Notes: generated from the letters alone by a model not told the origin. Positions 43,661 to 56,655 are shown, numbered from the stretch's first letter. The stretch: 64,000 bases of DNA from Isoetes taiwanensis (GCA_021234155.1 JAJEKV010000090.1:4037319-4101318), one strand, 5' to 3'. Made by a program: numbers and translations.

Positions 43661-46560
43661 ACACTCTTAGAGCATTTATCTGAGGGAGCTATCAAGGAAG
43701 ATGTTCTAGATGAAGATGAGCTCTCTCAATTTCATCCTATCTTGACCATCAACCTAGCACAAGAGGAATCACACAAAGAGCTTGAAGTGCATAAGGAAGG
43801 TATGTCTAGAACTTTGCAAATGGGAGATCTATATGAAGAGGAATGCAAAGGTAAAATGGTTAATTACTTTGAAGATTGGGTGGATGTTTTTGCATGGGAA
43901 TATTCAGAGTTGAAAGGGGTTGATAGAAGCATTTGTGAGTTTGAGATAAAAGTTCGTGAAGATACTAAACCAAGTATGCGAGAGATTGAGAAGGATTAAT
44001 TCCTCACTTTTAGATCGATCAAGCGGGAATTATTCAAAATGCGAGTCGGGTTTGATAATTGACATTGTGAACCCTTCTTGGGTTTCTTGTATTGTTCCAG
44101 TTCTAAAAAAGAATGGTTCTCTAAGAATATGTGTGGATTATAGAGATCTCAATAAAGCTACTGTTAAAGATTGTTACCCTTTGCCTTTTTTGGAAGAAAT
44201 CCTTTATCACGATGGGTCGGCAAGTCTATGTACTCATTTTTGGGCCGGTTTCTCTGGTTTTAATCAGATTAGCATCAAAAAGGAGGATCAGCCCAAGACA
44301 TCCTTCATTACTCCATGGGGAACTTATGCAATGAAAAGGATGCCTTTTGGATTAATGAATGCCCTGCTACATTTGAGAGAGCTATGGATCTTGTCTTTGC
44401 AAGCATGACTCTGAGCAATTCGAGTCTATCTTGATGATTTATGCCTAGGTACTGATACAAGTGATCATATCTCGAGCTAACAAGGGTATTTACATTGTCT
44501 TGCGGACAGACCGAGTTAATCTAAATCCCAAGAAGTGCATCTTTTTGGCATCCAAAGGCCAGCTTTTAGGCCATGAGGTTTCTGCTAAAGGCCTTCAAGT
44601 AGCTGAAGAGAAGATCATAGCTTTAAAAAAGCTTCAAACACCCAAGACAATTAAAGAAGTCAAGGGATTTATGGGAATGACCTCTTTCTTAAGGGTGTAT
44701 GTGCCTAATTTCTCTCACCTTATTAGTCCTATCTCCAAATTGACCAGAGTAGGCCAAGTTAGTAAAAGAGAAAGTAAATATAGGCCTGTTGTTTGGACTG
44801 ATGAGTGTGAAAAAGCTTTTTTGCAGATCATAGAGGCTATTTGCCATTCTACACTTTTAAAAACTCCAGACCTTTCATTGCCATTTAAAGTTTATATAAC
44901 CATTACTAAAAAGGCTGCTGGAGTTGCTATTTTGCAGGATAGGCACCCCATTGCTTTTGCAAGCAAACAATGGTCTCAAACTGAGGAGAAGTATGCTAAG
45001 GTAGAAAGGAGTCTTTGCTGCTCTCATCTTTTTGATATAGAGAGCAGGGGACATCTTCTACAAAATCCCAAGCCACTATCTACATGCAGTGAGAACCCCA
45101 TGCCTTTTTTGTATGGTAAGAAATTAGAAAAACCCAAGCTTCATAGATGGGCTTGTAGGCTCCAATCTTATGATTTAAAGGTAAAGGTCATTCATGTATT
45201 GAACAATCCGAGTTTATACTTACCTGCTGCCTACTTTGAACATGAGGAGGTTGTACAAGAAGAAGAAATGACTAACCTTGTTGTAAATGAGCAGGACTTG
45301 TCAGATATACAAGCTCAAGGTTGGCAACAACCTATTAGGAGATTCCTTCAGTATCAAGAGATACCTTCTGAATTTTCAAAAAGCCAAGCTTACAAGTTTA
45401 AGTTAAAATGTTTGACTTACTCCTTGGTTGGTGACATTTTGTGCAAGGTAAATAGGGATGGTGTACTCTTAAGATGTGTTGATGAAGATGAAGCTGCCCT
45501 GGTACTTGCTGAAAATCACAAAGGTGTTTGTGGTGGTCATTTTGCGTGAACACAACCGCCAAGAAAATATTGAGGTCTGGTTACTTTTGGCCTCATTTAT
45601 TTAAAGACTGTTATGATGTTATAAAGACTTGTCACCAATGCCAGATCTTTGGCAAAAGAATCTTGCATCCTGCTCCTCTTACAGGAATTGTCTCCTCTGG
45701 TCCATTTCAAGTTTGGGGATTGGACTATGTTGGCCCTATCAATCCCCATCCTCATTGACATGAATACATTGTTGTAGCTACAGATCTGTTCACTAAGTGG
45801 TCAGAAGCAGCACCCTTAAGGAAAGCAAATGCCCATACTACTGCTAGATTTTTGCATGAGAATATTTGCTCTAGGTTTTGACTGATAGAGGCTCTACTTT
45901 TATTAATGAGGTTATTAATTTCCTTGTTTCAAGCCTCAAGATCAAGCATGTGAAAAGCTCAGCCTATTATCCTCAAGGAAATGGCCAAGCCGAGTCTACT
46001 AACAAAGTGCTTAAGGGTATTTTGCGAGAAAACAGGTTTGCCAAAACCAAAGGGATTGGCACTTGAAATTATATGATGCTCTTTGGGCTCATAGAATTAC
46101 TTCTAAAGCAGCTACTAATGCCTCACCTTTCGGTTTAGTATATGGAGTAGAGGCAATCATTCGAAATGAGTTAGAGATACCCTCTTTAAGGATGGCACTC
46201 AAGCTTGAGTTGGAGTTTTACGAAGCCTTGAAGCCGCAGTGTATGAAGTTACGTTAAAATTGGATGAAGAAAGGTTTGTTGCAGAAAAATTACAACTTCT
46301 TTGAAGAAGGCTAAGAGTGCGGCTGACTTTCAAGGCTGCTCACAAACTACAAGATAAGTTTGCACCTATGGAATTAGTTTTGAAGTGGAATGTCACGGAT
46401 GAAGGAAAGCTTTCCAAGTTTGAAAACCCACAGGAGGGTCCTTATCGATTTTAGAGGAGGCTGGATGCTCATCTTATAGATTGACAGATCTTGGTACAGG
46501 TTTAGAGTTGCCAAACCCCATTAATATTCAACACCTTAAAAGATATTGGCCTCAGCATGC
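43650..46560 (+). pseudogene. pol: RT, RNase H and integrase
   Basis: Pre-RT linker (FEDWVDVFAWEYSELKGVD, 43870). RT: PVLKKNGSLRICVDYRDLNK (44100-44155), PWGTYAMKRMPFGLMNA (44310-44360) and the catalytic YLDD at 44427-44438, in a frame broken by TGA at 44406. Connection: LGHEVSAKGLQVAEEKIIAL and FMGMTSFLRVYVPNFS. RNase H: PFKVYITITKKAAGVAILQD and HPIAFASKQWSQTEEKYAKVE (44890-45005). Integrase: the zinc finger's C-x2-C survives (TCHQCQIFGKR), then WGLDYVGPINP (Asp), LTDRGSTFINEV (Asp), YYPQGNGQAESTNKVLKG (Glu). The tail near 46510-46560 resembles the PNxxNIxHLKxYxP end. Breaks at 43371, 43999, 44406, 45546, 45758 and 46066. Confidence 0.88.
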
Positions 46561-46569
46561 CTGCTTAAG

Positions 46570-47171
46570 CCTATTCACTTCTATATAGACATTTGTTCTA
46601 GCTTAGAATAGGTTAGTCTATAGCTTAAAGTTGAGGTTTTAAAATTTCTTTTGATTTGCATATTTCCTTTGAGGATTAATAGTGTTTTTTTTTTTAGCTG
46701 CAGGGATGTGGCCACAGGGGATAAGACTTTGATCATTACCTACTCATGAGTTCTATGTTGTCATGACAGGGCCATTTGTCAAAACATTTCATCTGTCTTT
46801 TAAACTGGCCTATTCTTCATAAGACCTTGCTTCTTCATTGGAGTTCTAGAGTGCTATCCATATATAATTTTCCATATCTTGCTTGGCACTCATGCTAACT
46901 TTGATTTTAATGTCATATGCAGGACCATCCTTTTCTCTTCCATTTCCATCTGCCTATAAGTTGCCTTACATACCATTTCAGCCTTCTATTTTCTCATTCC
47001 CTACAATACTCTGCACCACATTTCCACCATAGCAGAGTTCATCTCATACTCATACCACTCCCTTTCATCATTCTACATCATTCTGTCACCTGCACCAGTA
47101 TCTGAAGATCCTCAGCCTAAGTTTACATCTGTTAGGCTGAGGGGACCAGCCTATCCTTTCCTTTGAGGAGA
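46570..47171 (+). other. 3' untranslated region and purine tract of the element
   Basis: No gene seen. The sequence just before the 3' LTR (CTTTGAGGAGA, 47161-47171) is the likely polypurine tract that primes plus-strand synthesis; another purine-rich block (GGCTGAGGGGA) lies ~30 bp upstream. Confidence 0.6.
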
Positions 47172-48374
47172 TGTTGCCCATTTTTGGCAACATGGACCAG
47201 CATCTATGTATCAAAACTTTTGTCTCATCTATATTTCCTCTAAGGAAAAGTTCCAGGCTATTGTGATCGCATTAGAGTTTGGAAGACATTTGACCAAGAT
47301 TGGAAGGCATTGGGGATCTCCTTTTATAGCCTAGTCTTTTCCTTGAGGTAAAGCACCTTTCTAGACACATTCCCATTTGTTTAACATTTTTCCTTTGATT
47401 TGAAGGCAAAGGCTATAGCAAGTTTATCAAGGAGCCACAAGGCATTTCATCAAAGTTCAACCTTATGAAGCTTATAGTTGCATTAGTAATTTTGAGGTCA
47501 CACACATGAGAATGCCATCTTGGAAGTGAAATTTGCTCTTATTCTAGCCTCGAAGTTTGGAAGACCCTTATAGAAGTTTGGAAGACCCTTAGGCTTTTGA
47601 GCAAACTTATTTTCACTATGAGGTATGATTTGAGCTTTAGAAACAATTTGAGATGAGATCAAGTGCTACAGAGGTACCCATCTTCTCTTCATTCCATTCA
47701 TCTTATATCCACCTTTTTTATGTCCCAAGAGCCTTCATGAAACCTTTCTTTCACCATTTTTCCACCTTTGAGTCCTTTTCTCATCATTCCACTACCCAAA
47801 TTTTATTGGTCCTACCTTCATTTGAGAATTGCCCCCTAATGATCTTGAAAACCTTCAAAGGCAAGAAAACTCTATTTTCACCCTCATTTCATCCTCCTAA
47901 ACCCTATTATAGCCTATTTACACCTTTTCCCCATCTCTTTCCCATGATTTTTTCACCATCCCCAAGTTGCAGTATTCATTGACCATGGGTCAAAAGGGAC
48001 CAAAATTCAAATGTTTCAGTTTGACCTAAAATCTCTCTAGATGGAAAGCTTGGCAAAAAAGAGCTAATTTGGTCTTTTAAAATTTGAAAAAAACCCTTGG
48101 GAAGGCCTTCAAATTTGGATTCTTGGGATGCGTGCCATAAAAATAAAAAACCTATTCTAGCCTATCTACCCTATCTATTTCCACATCATCCCTACATCGT
48201 TTCCACATCACCCCCCCTTTTTTCATTCCCATTTCCACGTGGCAGCAGGGCGTGGGGGCCAGACACGGGCTGGGTGTCCCCTCTGCGTGGCACGCACAGT
48301 TATTAATAATAATAATAAGAGTTATTAACGTCCAACAAAGACCCGTAGGCCATGGGACAACTACAGTTTTACAT

Positions 48375-51300
48375 CTATTCTCCAGTAAAAGGAGTATTTT
48401 CTTCACTACTGTCGGTGCTCGCAAGAAGCTCTCTAAGGAATTTTGCTACTAGACATATTGTAGAGTATTTCTGGAAAAGAGTTACCAAGTTCTCATGATC
48501 CCAATCTACTTGGGAGTATTTTTCTCGAAGTGATCCAAACCGAGGGCAATGAAATATAACATGTGCTTCTGTTTCTATGTCCAATCCACACTTGCATTTC
48601 CTCTCTTCCCTAGGAAGGCCAATCCATCTCCCTGTTTCAATCATGAGATGATGTGAACTCATGCGCATTCGAGCTACAGCTCGTATCATTCCCGGGTACA
48701 TGTCTTTATGGCTAAGATATAACTGGATGCCATGCTTTGCTTCTAGGTTAAAGTCTGCCAAATAATATTCGACCTTCTTCTTATCGCAGCACTTAATATA
48801 CCGCTCAAATGCTCTCTCTTTGAATTTGTCATCAAAATCAGCCATAAAAAGATGCAATCGGTTCAGCCACCGCATTACCTCTTTATGCCAGCTTGTTTTT
48901 CCTCGCATCCCCAACGCCATGGAGGCCTTAATTGCCGCACATGCCAATGATGATCCCTCAATTCTTTTATTCAAGTATCGGCGGTTTGCCCTTGCCGCTT
49001 GAATCTCCAAAGGGTATGATCCACTTTCCAATAGCAAAATCTCATAAGGCAATGACCTCTTCACTTTAAAAACAATATGTAACGATGTTTTTACGTATTT
49101 GTTCCAATGTGTTCCACTTCCCTTTTTGATAAGGAGGGCCCCCATAATTCACAAGCATATAATGCAAGCGGCATTACTAATGTGTCAAACAACCGTTTCC
49201 ATATTGGCCGAGAACGCACATTTGCTTGCACCCTTGATTAAGCATCGCATAAAATGCTTTCAATGCTGCTGAAATTCTGCTATCCACACCTTGGGTCCAA
49301 CTTCTCCTACCAGTATAGACCTCATGTCCAAGGTATTTATAGGAATTAACCTGTTCTATTCTTTCAGATTGGTACATAACATGAGCCGCAATATTTTTTC
49401 CAAAACATACAATTTTAGTCTTTTCTAAGTTTACAGTAAGGTCAAACCTGTTACAAAAGTCTACAAGCGCCTCCAACTGAACCTGCATATCTTTCTGAGT
49501 GTATGCTGATAGCAACAAATCATCGGCAAAAAGCAATAGCACTACTAGCTCCTCATACAAGCGTGGAAAGTTACAACCTTTTGCTTGGAGAAAGCTTTCA
49601 AGCTGATCCACATACAAACCAAATAGAGTAGGTGACATTGGGCAGCCTTGCTTCACCCCTACATCACTTAGTACTACATCTGTCATACCCGCTGGAGTGA
49701 CCACCCTCCCTTGAACATTTTGGTAAAGCCTCCCCACTGCAACAATCCATTCTTTTGGTACCCCCAGCTGTGTTACTCTATCAATTAGTTTTTGCCGCGG
49801 AACCGTATCGAAAGCCTTTGCAAAATCAATAAAACAGCAAATCAAGGCTTTATTCTTAGACTTCGCTTCCTCTACTATCGTTCGCAGCGTAATCAAATGA
49901 TCAAGAGTTCCACGCCCTGCGCGAAAACCTGCTTGCCCTCTTGCTCTAATGTTATTTTCATCTGCCCATTTTGTCAGCTTAATGTCAAAGACTTTACCAA
50001 ACAGCTTAGCTAGAATTGGACTAATCATAATGGTGCGATAGTTTCCGGGGTCATCTGTGTCTCCTTTTTTATAAATAGGCTGAATGATACTCATGGTCCA
50101 TTCGGTTGGGAAACCTTCCAAAATTGCTTGGTTAAAGAGCAATGCTATTACTTCTGCTAAAATTGGGCCTCCTGCCTTCAAGTGCTCTGCTGTCAAGCCT
50201 GTGATATCACATGCTTTACCTCTTGATAACAATCTAATTCCTTCTTCAACATCACTAGGATCTACACAAAAATGTGTGAATGTGCATTCCGGTAAGTTCA
50301 ACTTATCCATTCCCTTAAAGTATAGGTGAAGCGCATATGTATGCCATATATCAAGATCTGTGAGAGAAATCTGATGTACTATGGGTGACAACTTCTTCCA
50401 AAAACTCTTTGTATCCATCTCTGCCAACATCTTATACTGTTGTGCATGTTCCCACCGCCTCTTTTTATCGCGAACCATTTTGCGATATTTCTTTAATCCT
50501 TCTACAGTATTTGCATGTTTTCTTGCTTCTTTTAATTCTTGGTCAAACCATGCATTCCTAGGTTGCTTGCCATGTCCACTTACAGATTTCCCATATATCT
50601 TAGTCACACTTGTTACTAACAAGTTATTTAACGCAGCAGCCTTAGTATGTATATTAGCAAAAGAGACAACAGAATGGATACCTGCCTCAATCTCTCTTTG
50701 AAATTTTTCGCTCTTATCGGCTCTATATTTGAACCGTGGAAGGCACTTTCTTGCAGCAGCTTTGGGCCTTATACCCAATTGAAATTGAATGCAAGCATGA
50801 TCAGTCTCAGGCCGGAAGGCATCTATCTCAAATTTATGGAGCTGTCCAAAGCATACAGTATTACCAATCAAATAATCTACTACTGAATATGTAAACTGAC
50901 CTGCATTCTCACCTCGATAGGTAAAGCCTGACGTATTCCAAGGGCAAATCCCATTGAATATTATCAAGTCCAGCGATTCACAAAAATGTAATAAGTGTCG
51001 GCCTGCTTCATTAACTTCACCATGTTCACTTTTTCTAAGAAATCGATCTATTGACGGTACTACTTCCAAATTGTCAGGTGAGCCATTCAAATATATTTGA
51101 TTCGCTTGCAAACCGCCTGTCCAACAATTAAAATCACCAACAAGCAAGACATGTGAATCATTTTTCCATCGTGATACAAATGAACCAAGTCTGAATATTG
51201 CTGCCAGTTGTTGTTGTTGATCTACCGATGAAATATAACAGCCTACTATTATCAGATCTTTATCACCTGCTGCTATAATGGAAGAGCGTATACGAATTGC

Positions 51301-51621
51301 TACAAAATTCTTATCTTCTATATCTTCGTGTTCTAAACAAACAAACTTGAGCAAACTGTCATGCACATAACAAGCTATGCCTCCATAAGGTCTTCCCCGG
51401 TTTGGCTTCCTATTCCAGACAGAAAAAGTTTTATAATTTTTGACTATTGGTACCCTGTGTGTTTCATGTTCCCATGTTTCTACAATAAAGAAAACATCTA
51501 GCTGCTTCTCACTTAACATACTAAGACAAGAGTTCAAGCCCTTTGGACCTCTAGCATTTAAACATCCAAAACTGATTGCGGCAGGCTCTGATTGCGGCTC
51601 TGATTGCCTGCCTAAGAATTC
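48375..51621 (-). pseudogene. LINE ORF2: endonuclease and reverse transcriptase
   Basis: Open in the same frame as the end of ORF1, from just after its TAG to 49177. N-terminal APE-type endonuclease: FGCLNARGPKGLN, FIVETW, GGIACYVHDSLL, LLVGDFNCWTGG and ETDHACIQF (the usual SDH). RT: YRTIMISPILAKLFGKV, RARGQAGFRAGRGTLDHLI, CFIDFAKAFDTVPR, GVKQGCPMSPTLFGLYVDQL and LLFADDLLLSAYT, catalytic Asp pair intact. A frameshift near 49230 moves the remainder to 49145-48375, which ends with the cysteine-histidine array CKCGLDIETEAHVIFHC. Otherwise almost intact, so a recent copy. Endonuclease nicks the target and RT copies the RNA there. Confidence 0.88.
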
Positions 51622-52274
51622 CTATTCTTTCCGATCTCTTATGATAACCTGCCCATTCCTGTAAACAGCCCATTTTCCTTCTTCTCTAGCTTCTTTAACT
51701 TGTCTCAATGCTGCAGGACGGTTTGCAAGTTGAAGCCAAGTTAAATCCTCACATACCCGAAAATCTGATCCCTTCAAATTTGGCCCTGCTTTTAACATTT
51801 CTACTCTTGCTGATTCATCTCTACATTTTACTAAGATGTGTCTATGCTTGCCCTCTACTTTTTTCCCCGTTCTCCATGCATCAAGCACACATGACTTATC
51901 AATGCGAGCTGCTCATCCGCGTAACCTATTTGTGACTATCTTAACATCTTCTTTGTCTTCCTCCGGAATGCCAATCAATCTAACCCGGGAGGCTCTTTTC
52001 TGTTTCTCTCTTTCTTCTTCCAAAATTGTCTGCACTTCATCCTTTAAATTTGTATCAGTTCCTATGACTACCTGTTCTTTCTTCTCCAATTCGTCAACCC
52101 GCGCTGTTAATGCCTCTACAGTGCTTTGGAGCTGAGCAACTCTATCTAACAGAGTTCTACCTGTGTAACTTCGACCTGCACCCCTCGGACCATCGTGATG
52201 AGCTCTTCCCAAGCCGTTTTGGATAAGACAAAATCCGGGTCCCCTGTTTCACTTCGACGTCCTCCTCCTGCCAT
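51622..52274 (-). pseudogene. LINE ORF1: coiled coil plus RRM-like domain
   Basis: ATG at 52274 (MAGGGRRSETGDPDF). Three frames in turn give DPDFVLSKTAWEELITMV, a coiled coil (LLDRVAQLQSTVEALTARVDE, EKKE), an RRM-type strand SRVRLIGIPEEDKED, then HRHILVKCRDESARVEMLK, LKGSDFRVCEDLTWLQLANR and KWAVYRNGQVIIRD. It is the same protein type as at 7500-8499. Two frameshifts (near 52150-52210 and 51890-51915) break it. It ends with TAG at 51622-51624. Confidence 0.8.
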
Positions 52275-53660
52275 TGAATCTTTGTCCCTTTGCTGCTTAC
52301 GTCTCCTTGTTATTAGCTGGGTCAGCATTATGCCTTATATACAGGAGCCTCCAGAACCATTTTAGCCTGTGGGATATATGGCATTCAAGAATTTTTCGCT
52401 GAACCCTAAAAAATAGGGGAGCCTGCTAAATCCGGCCAATTCGTGCCTAAATTTGATTGAATCCGGCCAATTTTCACCCGAAATTATCTCCTGACTCTTT
52501 TTCGAGATCTTGGGGATCCTCTGTGGCACTTGATCCGTTAGAAATTGCTCAAATTTGGCCTAAAATCACTCGGCCGAGCTAGCTTTTGGGAAGAACAATT
52601 CTTAAGTCAGGAGGACAGATCAAATCAGCACGTCCCCTCAGAGATAGACCTCTGTGATCTTGGCGCATTCGACATTTTGATATTATCTTGTTCTGCTCTG
52701 TTCAAATTGTGTTCTATTACGCTTTCGAAATTGAAGATCTACCATGGCGTGACTTGTTTGACATCAAAAACGCTTCCACTTTGCAACTCAAGAAATTTCT
52801 TTATTTTGCTTCTTGGGTAGTTTGAGGCTTCCTAGAAGCTCAGACCGCTCTGAATCTGCTCTCAAGCATCATTATTTGGGTAATACCTTTTAATACTATT
52901 GGACCTTTCTGTATTATCTTGCTATAATATACATTCTTTGCCTGGAAAAATTATTGTCATCATTATTCATTTATCTTGTAAAATCTTGTATTGTTTGTTA
53001 AAGTTAAAAAACCAAAATACAAAGCCAAAATATTTACTTCAAGTTATATCCCATTCAAATAGTTATATTTCATCCTCATAATGATCCTAGGAGCCTATAC
53101 ATCCAAAGAAAACCTATAACAGGATTTTTCTTCATAACTGTTACAGAGTTTGCCTTTTTCTTGAGGCTTTGGCTATTCTCAGAAAAAACTAAAACATCTT
53201 TTTACTATTTAAAACTTATGCACGTGATCTAGAGACTATTTTGAAGTTGCCTGCACAGATTTCAACTCAAAATTCCTTATCAAACTCCATCTGCAAATTT
53301 TGGCTCTCTGTTTTGGCACTGGCCAACTTTTTGACCTGACTTTGACCTCGGTTTTCTTGACCTTCCTTTATCCAAATCAAGCCAAATTTTCACCAGGAGT
53401 TTCTTCTGATTGTTGACCATCTGTAGCACCAACCAGATCCCAAAAATCTCAAAAGGTGTGTCTTCTAGGTCAGTTTTTGCTCTGACAGTTTTTTCAGTTT
53501 CAGGGACTGTAGTGATTTTGAAAAAACCAGCATTCCAAAATGACTTTTCTCGCTTTATATGTTAAGGATTGATCACCCTAAGTGATCTGGAGGTCCTAAC
53601 CATTTTGTTTGAGCTTCCTTGAGGTTAGACTAAAATTCCAGGTTTTAGGCTAACATGAAG

Positions 53661-55855
53661 GGAATCGAATCTTTCCAAGCTCAAACTCAATTATATATGT
53701 CTTGAAATTAGAGTCTATGATTATAGGAGCACACTATTTAATGCAGGTTAAGCATAACAAGTAAAATTATAGGCCATGTCATAAAAGCAAATGAAAAGGA
53801 ACAATCAATTAAAGGTACCATTAAAAAAAAAAGATTGAGCGCCAATAGTGGACCATATGCTCATTGAAAAATGGATCAAGTTTGCTCTCAATGGATCAAC
53901 ACATAAATTATCATCTCATTCTGAACCCATTATATGAAATGGATCAAAAAGGAATTCACGTCCAATTTTGATCCACAATAGGGGATGTTATTTTTAGATA
54001 CACATATTTCATGGGGCCATGTCATAGTCAGTTATTATCCGATTTTTTCCCCATAAATTGAGTTGAAGCTTATCATCTACGGAGACAAAAGGCATATGGG
54101 GCACAAATGAACAACAACAACATGCCTATTACTATCCAAGATTAAGAACCCCTGCTCGAAAAAGTTTTCGAGGGAAAAAACTTAGCAGTAAGAGACTTGC
54201 TGATAAATTGTATTGTACCGTTGTATATGTCAATGTAGGGATGAAGGACAATTGAGTGTGTATGTCAAGCACCTCCTGGATATCTGATGCTAGAGATAGT
54301 GGTTAGTTAGGTGTAACCAACCCAGCCTAGGTGCAAACGCTGGGCAATTTCAACGAGTGTGTCACTCGTCTTCATTCACCCCCAGTTGGCAACATTGGCA
54401 CCAGGGTTTCCCTTAAGGCCAAATTTGTCTAAGCATAATTTAGAAGGTCGGGCGAATAATAGAGTTGCAAGATTAGTTATGCTGGCAAATATTTTCTAGA
54501 AATGAATGTTTTTTATAGAAATCTAGGCGAATCATAGCCAATGTTATTTTGCCAAGATTTAAGCGTCTTTATCTTCGAAGTGAAATTTCTGTGGTGAAAT
54601 TTTATTCACCAGCATCCATATTTAATCACGGACATAAACACATTATAACTATAGTTGCATGATGCAATACCACAACTTAACCTTTGCAAATGAGAACATG
54701 GCCTATCCTTGTAGATAAAACAAATCTATTAAAAGGGAGGTCTGTAAAAAAATGCTCTCTAGTGCATCCTTAGAAGTATTTGAAACACAACAGCTACAAA
54801 AATAACTCTTAAAATTATCATATGTACTTGGATGAATATGGAGAATAGATTAGGTTATGAAGAAAGCCTAGAATATTAGGCGATTCCTTAAGAAAACTTC
54901 GAGAAGGAGGGTAGAGGAGTAAATCCATATTTATGACGCTTAATGGATGTGGCGAATTTTCAAGTGGAGTGAGATTTGTTTGTAGAAAAGTTGGCTAATT
55001 TTATTTTCTTCATCTGTAATAGGCCCTACTAAACCATAGCGTCAAAATTTCTTGATACCCTTGGAAAATAGATCCTTAAGGGCTACCCTGATTGGCACAT
55101 CAATTGAGGTGATGTGCACCTTGTGAATGGGCACAATCGTTCTGCGCTTTTTCATGGGCAAATGCATTAACAGGTATCATAGTGGACCCCCTGGCAAGTG
55201 TGGGATTAATCTGGCTTTTGTAGTGTGATGTCTTTACCAGCTCTAAAGCACTGGCATCCCAAATTTTGTATTACATAATATTCCAAATAAATTCATTAAA
55301 CACTTGTTAGCACGCCAGCCTAACCAAGCTTGCATCCCTCCTTGCAATTCTAGGCTATCCACGTAGCAGCTCCACCTCAGCCAAATCTGAGGTGGCATTG
55401 CAAGTCACCGTTGGATCTTTATTTTATTAAATCTAGGGCCATGAAAATTAGATAAGCCAGAAAAATCGCACAGAGATGGCATCCGACACTGGCGTCGATG
55501 TCTAGATATTGCTTCAGGCAATTGTGATCCCCATTATTCTGCACTTGAATGCACCTTTGTTCCTGCACATTTCATCTAGAGAACCGAATGGCTCATTTCT
55601 TCTTCCAATAGATTTAAAGGCATTTTGGGCTCATGGCCATTGTGTAGGTGAGGTTTAAGACGTGAGTGGCTCCCATGTTTACCACTTTCTCACAATATAT
55701 AATGTGACATTCTAGAGTAGCCCTTTAAAGTGGTATGAATCATGTCTCTTGGAGAAGAATCTGATATGGAACTGTGGACTTGACATCATGTACTTGAGTT
55801 AAGAAAGCTTTTTGGACCCGTTTCAAGTTACCAAAATCATTTTAGCCATGAATAG
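53661..55855. other. No gene recognised
   Basis: AT-rich flank of the LTR element. No domain-bearing frame on either strand and no repeat that I can name. Confidence 0.55.
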
Positions 55856-55860
55856 TTTTT

Positions 55861-56247
55861 TTAACGTCCACGGAGACCAATAGGTAATGGGACCCATACA
55901 ATGGGCTAGTACAATCATTACTACTAGGATTTTCGAGACGGGTTTGTCATGGGCCTTGTATGTTGTATGTCCCCATTATATGGATGATTTATCCAGATGT
56001 CCCTTTTAATAATATCTTGACTTTGAAGTCTTGAGAGCACTCCCTCGTTATGCGCCCTAAATGCATGCTTGTTCCATGATGCAAACTTTTCAGGAGAACT
56101 TGTAGTGCTTGATATGCTTCGGATGCATGTGTTACCCTCTCCCTTGTAAGGACGCCTTATATCATGTTGAAGCACCCCAGGTGCTTGTGTTACTTGCTTT
56201 CTTGTAACGACCCTCTCTATCATGTTTGTTTTAGAATGGGTTTTCAT
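55861..56247 (-). mobile_element. LINE 3' end remnant
   Basis: The terminal motif at 55861-55895 (TTAACGTCCACGGAGACC... on plus) matches those at 7331-7365 and 48325-48358, in the same orientation. The adjacent minus-strand frame (56247-55924) has no recognised domain and may be LINE untranslated sequence; its length within the element is uncertain. Confidence 0.45.
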
Positions 56248-56274
56248 GGGTCTTGTACTATTGTCATTGTCTTG

Positions 56275-56655
56275 GGTTGCAAAAATTCACCAATTGTGCA
56301 TTTTGTGTTCTCTTGAAAGTGCAATTTAATAGGCTTGCATGCCCCAAACCGAGGTTTTTGTCCTAGCCTAATGATGCTATTCAAGTTTTTTTAGTTGACA
56401 TCGTGCTCAGCTCATGGCCTCTTGCAAACAATTTTTTATTCTCTTCTCATTATGACTCCTTATAGGCTTGTTTGATCTCTAATAGATGATGGTATTAGGT
56501 ATTCCATGGGTTGCAAAACCACTAAAATTATGCATTTCTTGTTCAAATTGAAATTTCGTGGGTTGTATGCTCCATAATTGCATTTGTCTTTTATCCTCTC
56601 CTAATGGTGGACTTCGAAGTTTTTGAAGATTTTTTAAGACATCGGGCTGGATTCT
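56275..56655. repeat. Diverged ~140-bp direct repeat
   Basis: About 56275-56410 and 56510-56655 share, in order, GGGTTGCAAAA, a TGCATTT..TTGTTC-type block, GCTCC/GCCCC, TTTGTC-T--CCT--CCTAATG, TTCAAG/TTCGAAGTTTTT and GACATCG-GCT. Old duplication, non-coding as far as I can see. Confidence 0.55.

Larger units (their letters stand above)
48301..52312 (-). mobile_element. Near full-length LINE inserted in the 3' LTR
   Basis: Reading on the minus strand: ORF1 (52274-51622), ORF2 with endonuclease, RT and C-terminal cysteine region (51621-48375), and a short 3' UTR ending in a TTATTATTATTA tail rather than poly(A) (complement of 48301-48318). Possible target duplication GTTATTA/TTATTAG at the two junctions. 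It is younger than the host LTR element. Confidence 0.88.
38718..53655 (+). mobile_element. Ty3/gypsy LTR retrotransposon with an extra RNase H, split by a LINE
   Basis: 5' LTR 38718-41196 (TGTTGCCC...CTAACA) and 3' LTR 47172-53655 (the latter interrupted by a ~4-kb LINE), with target duplication TGAAG at 38713-38717 and 53656-53660. Internal order: primer site, gag with three zinc knuckles, protease, additional archaeal-like RNase H, RT, RNase H, integrase. Without the LINE the element is about 10.9 kb. The LTRs look nearly identical by eye over most of their length, implying a recent insertion, yet the internal region has several frameshifts. Confidence 0.95.
47172..53655 (+). repeat. 3' LTR, interrupted by a LINE
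   Basis: 47172 to about 48300 matches the first ~1.1 kb of the 5' LTR, and about 52313-53655 matches the remainder. The break corresponds to GGATTATTAGTCGGGTCAGC in the 5' LTR. Small indels (for example GAAGACCAGGCAAAGG against GAAGGCAAAGG) separate otherwise nearly identical copies. Confidence 0.95.
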
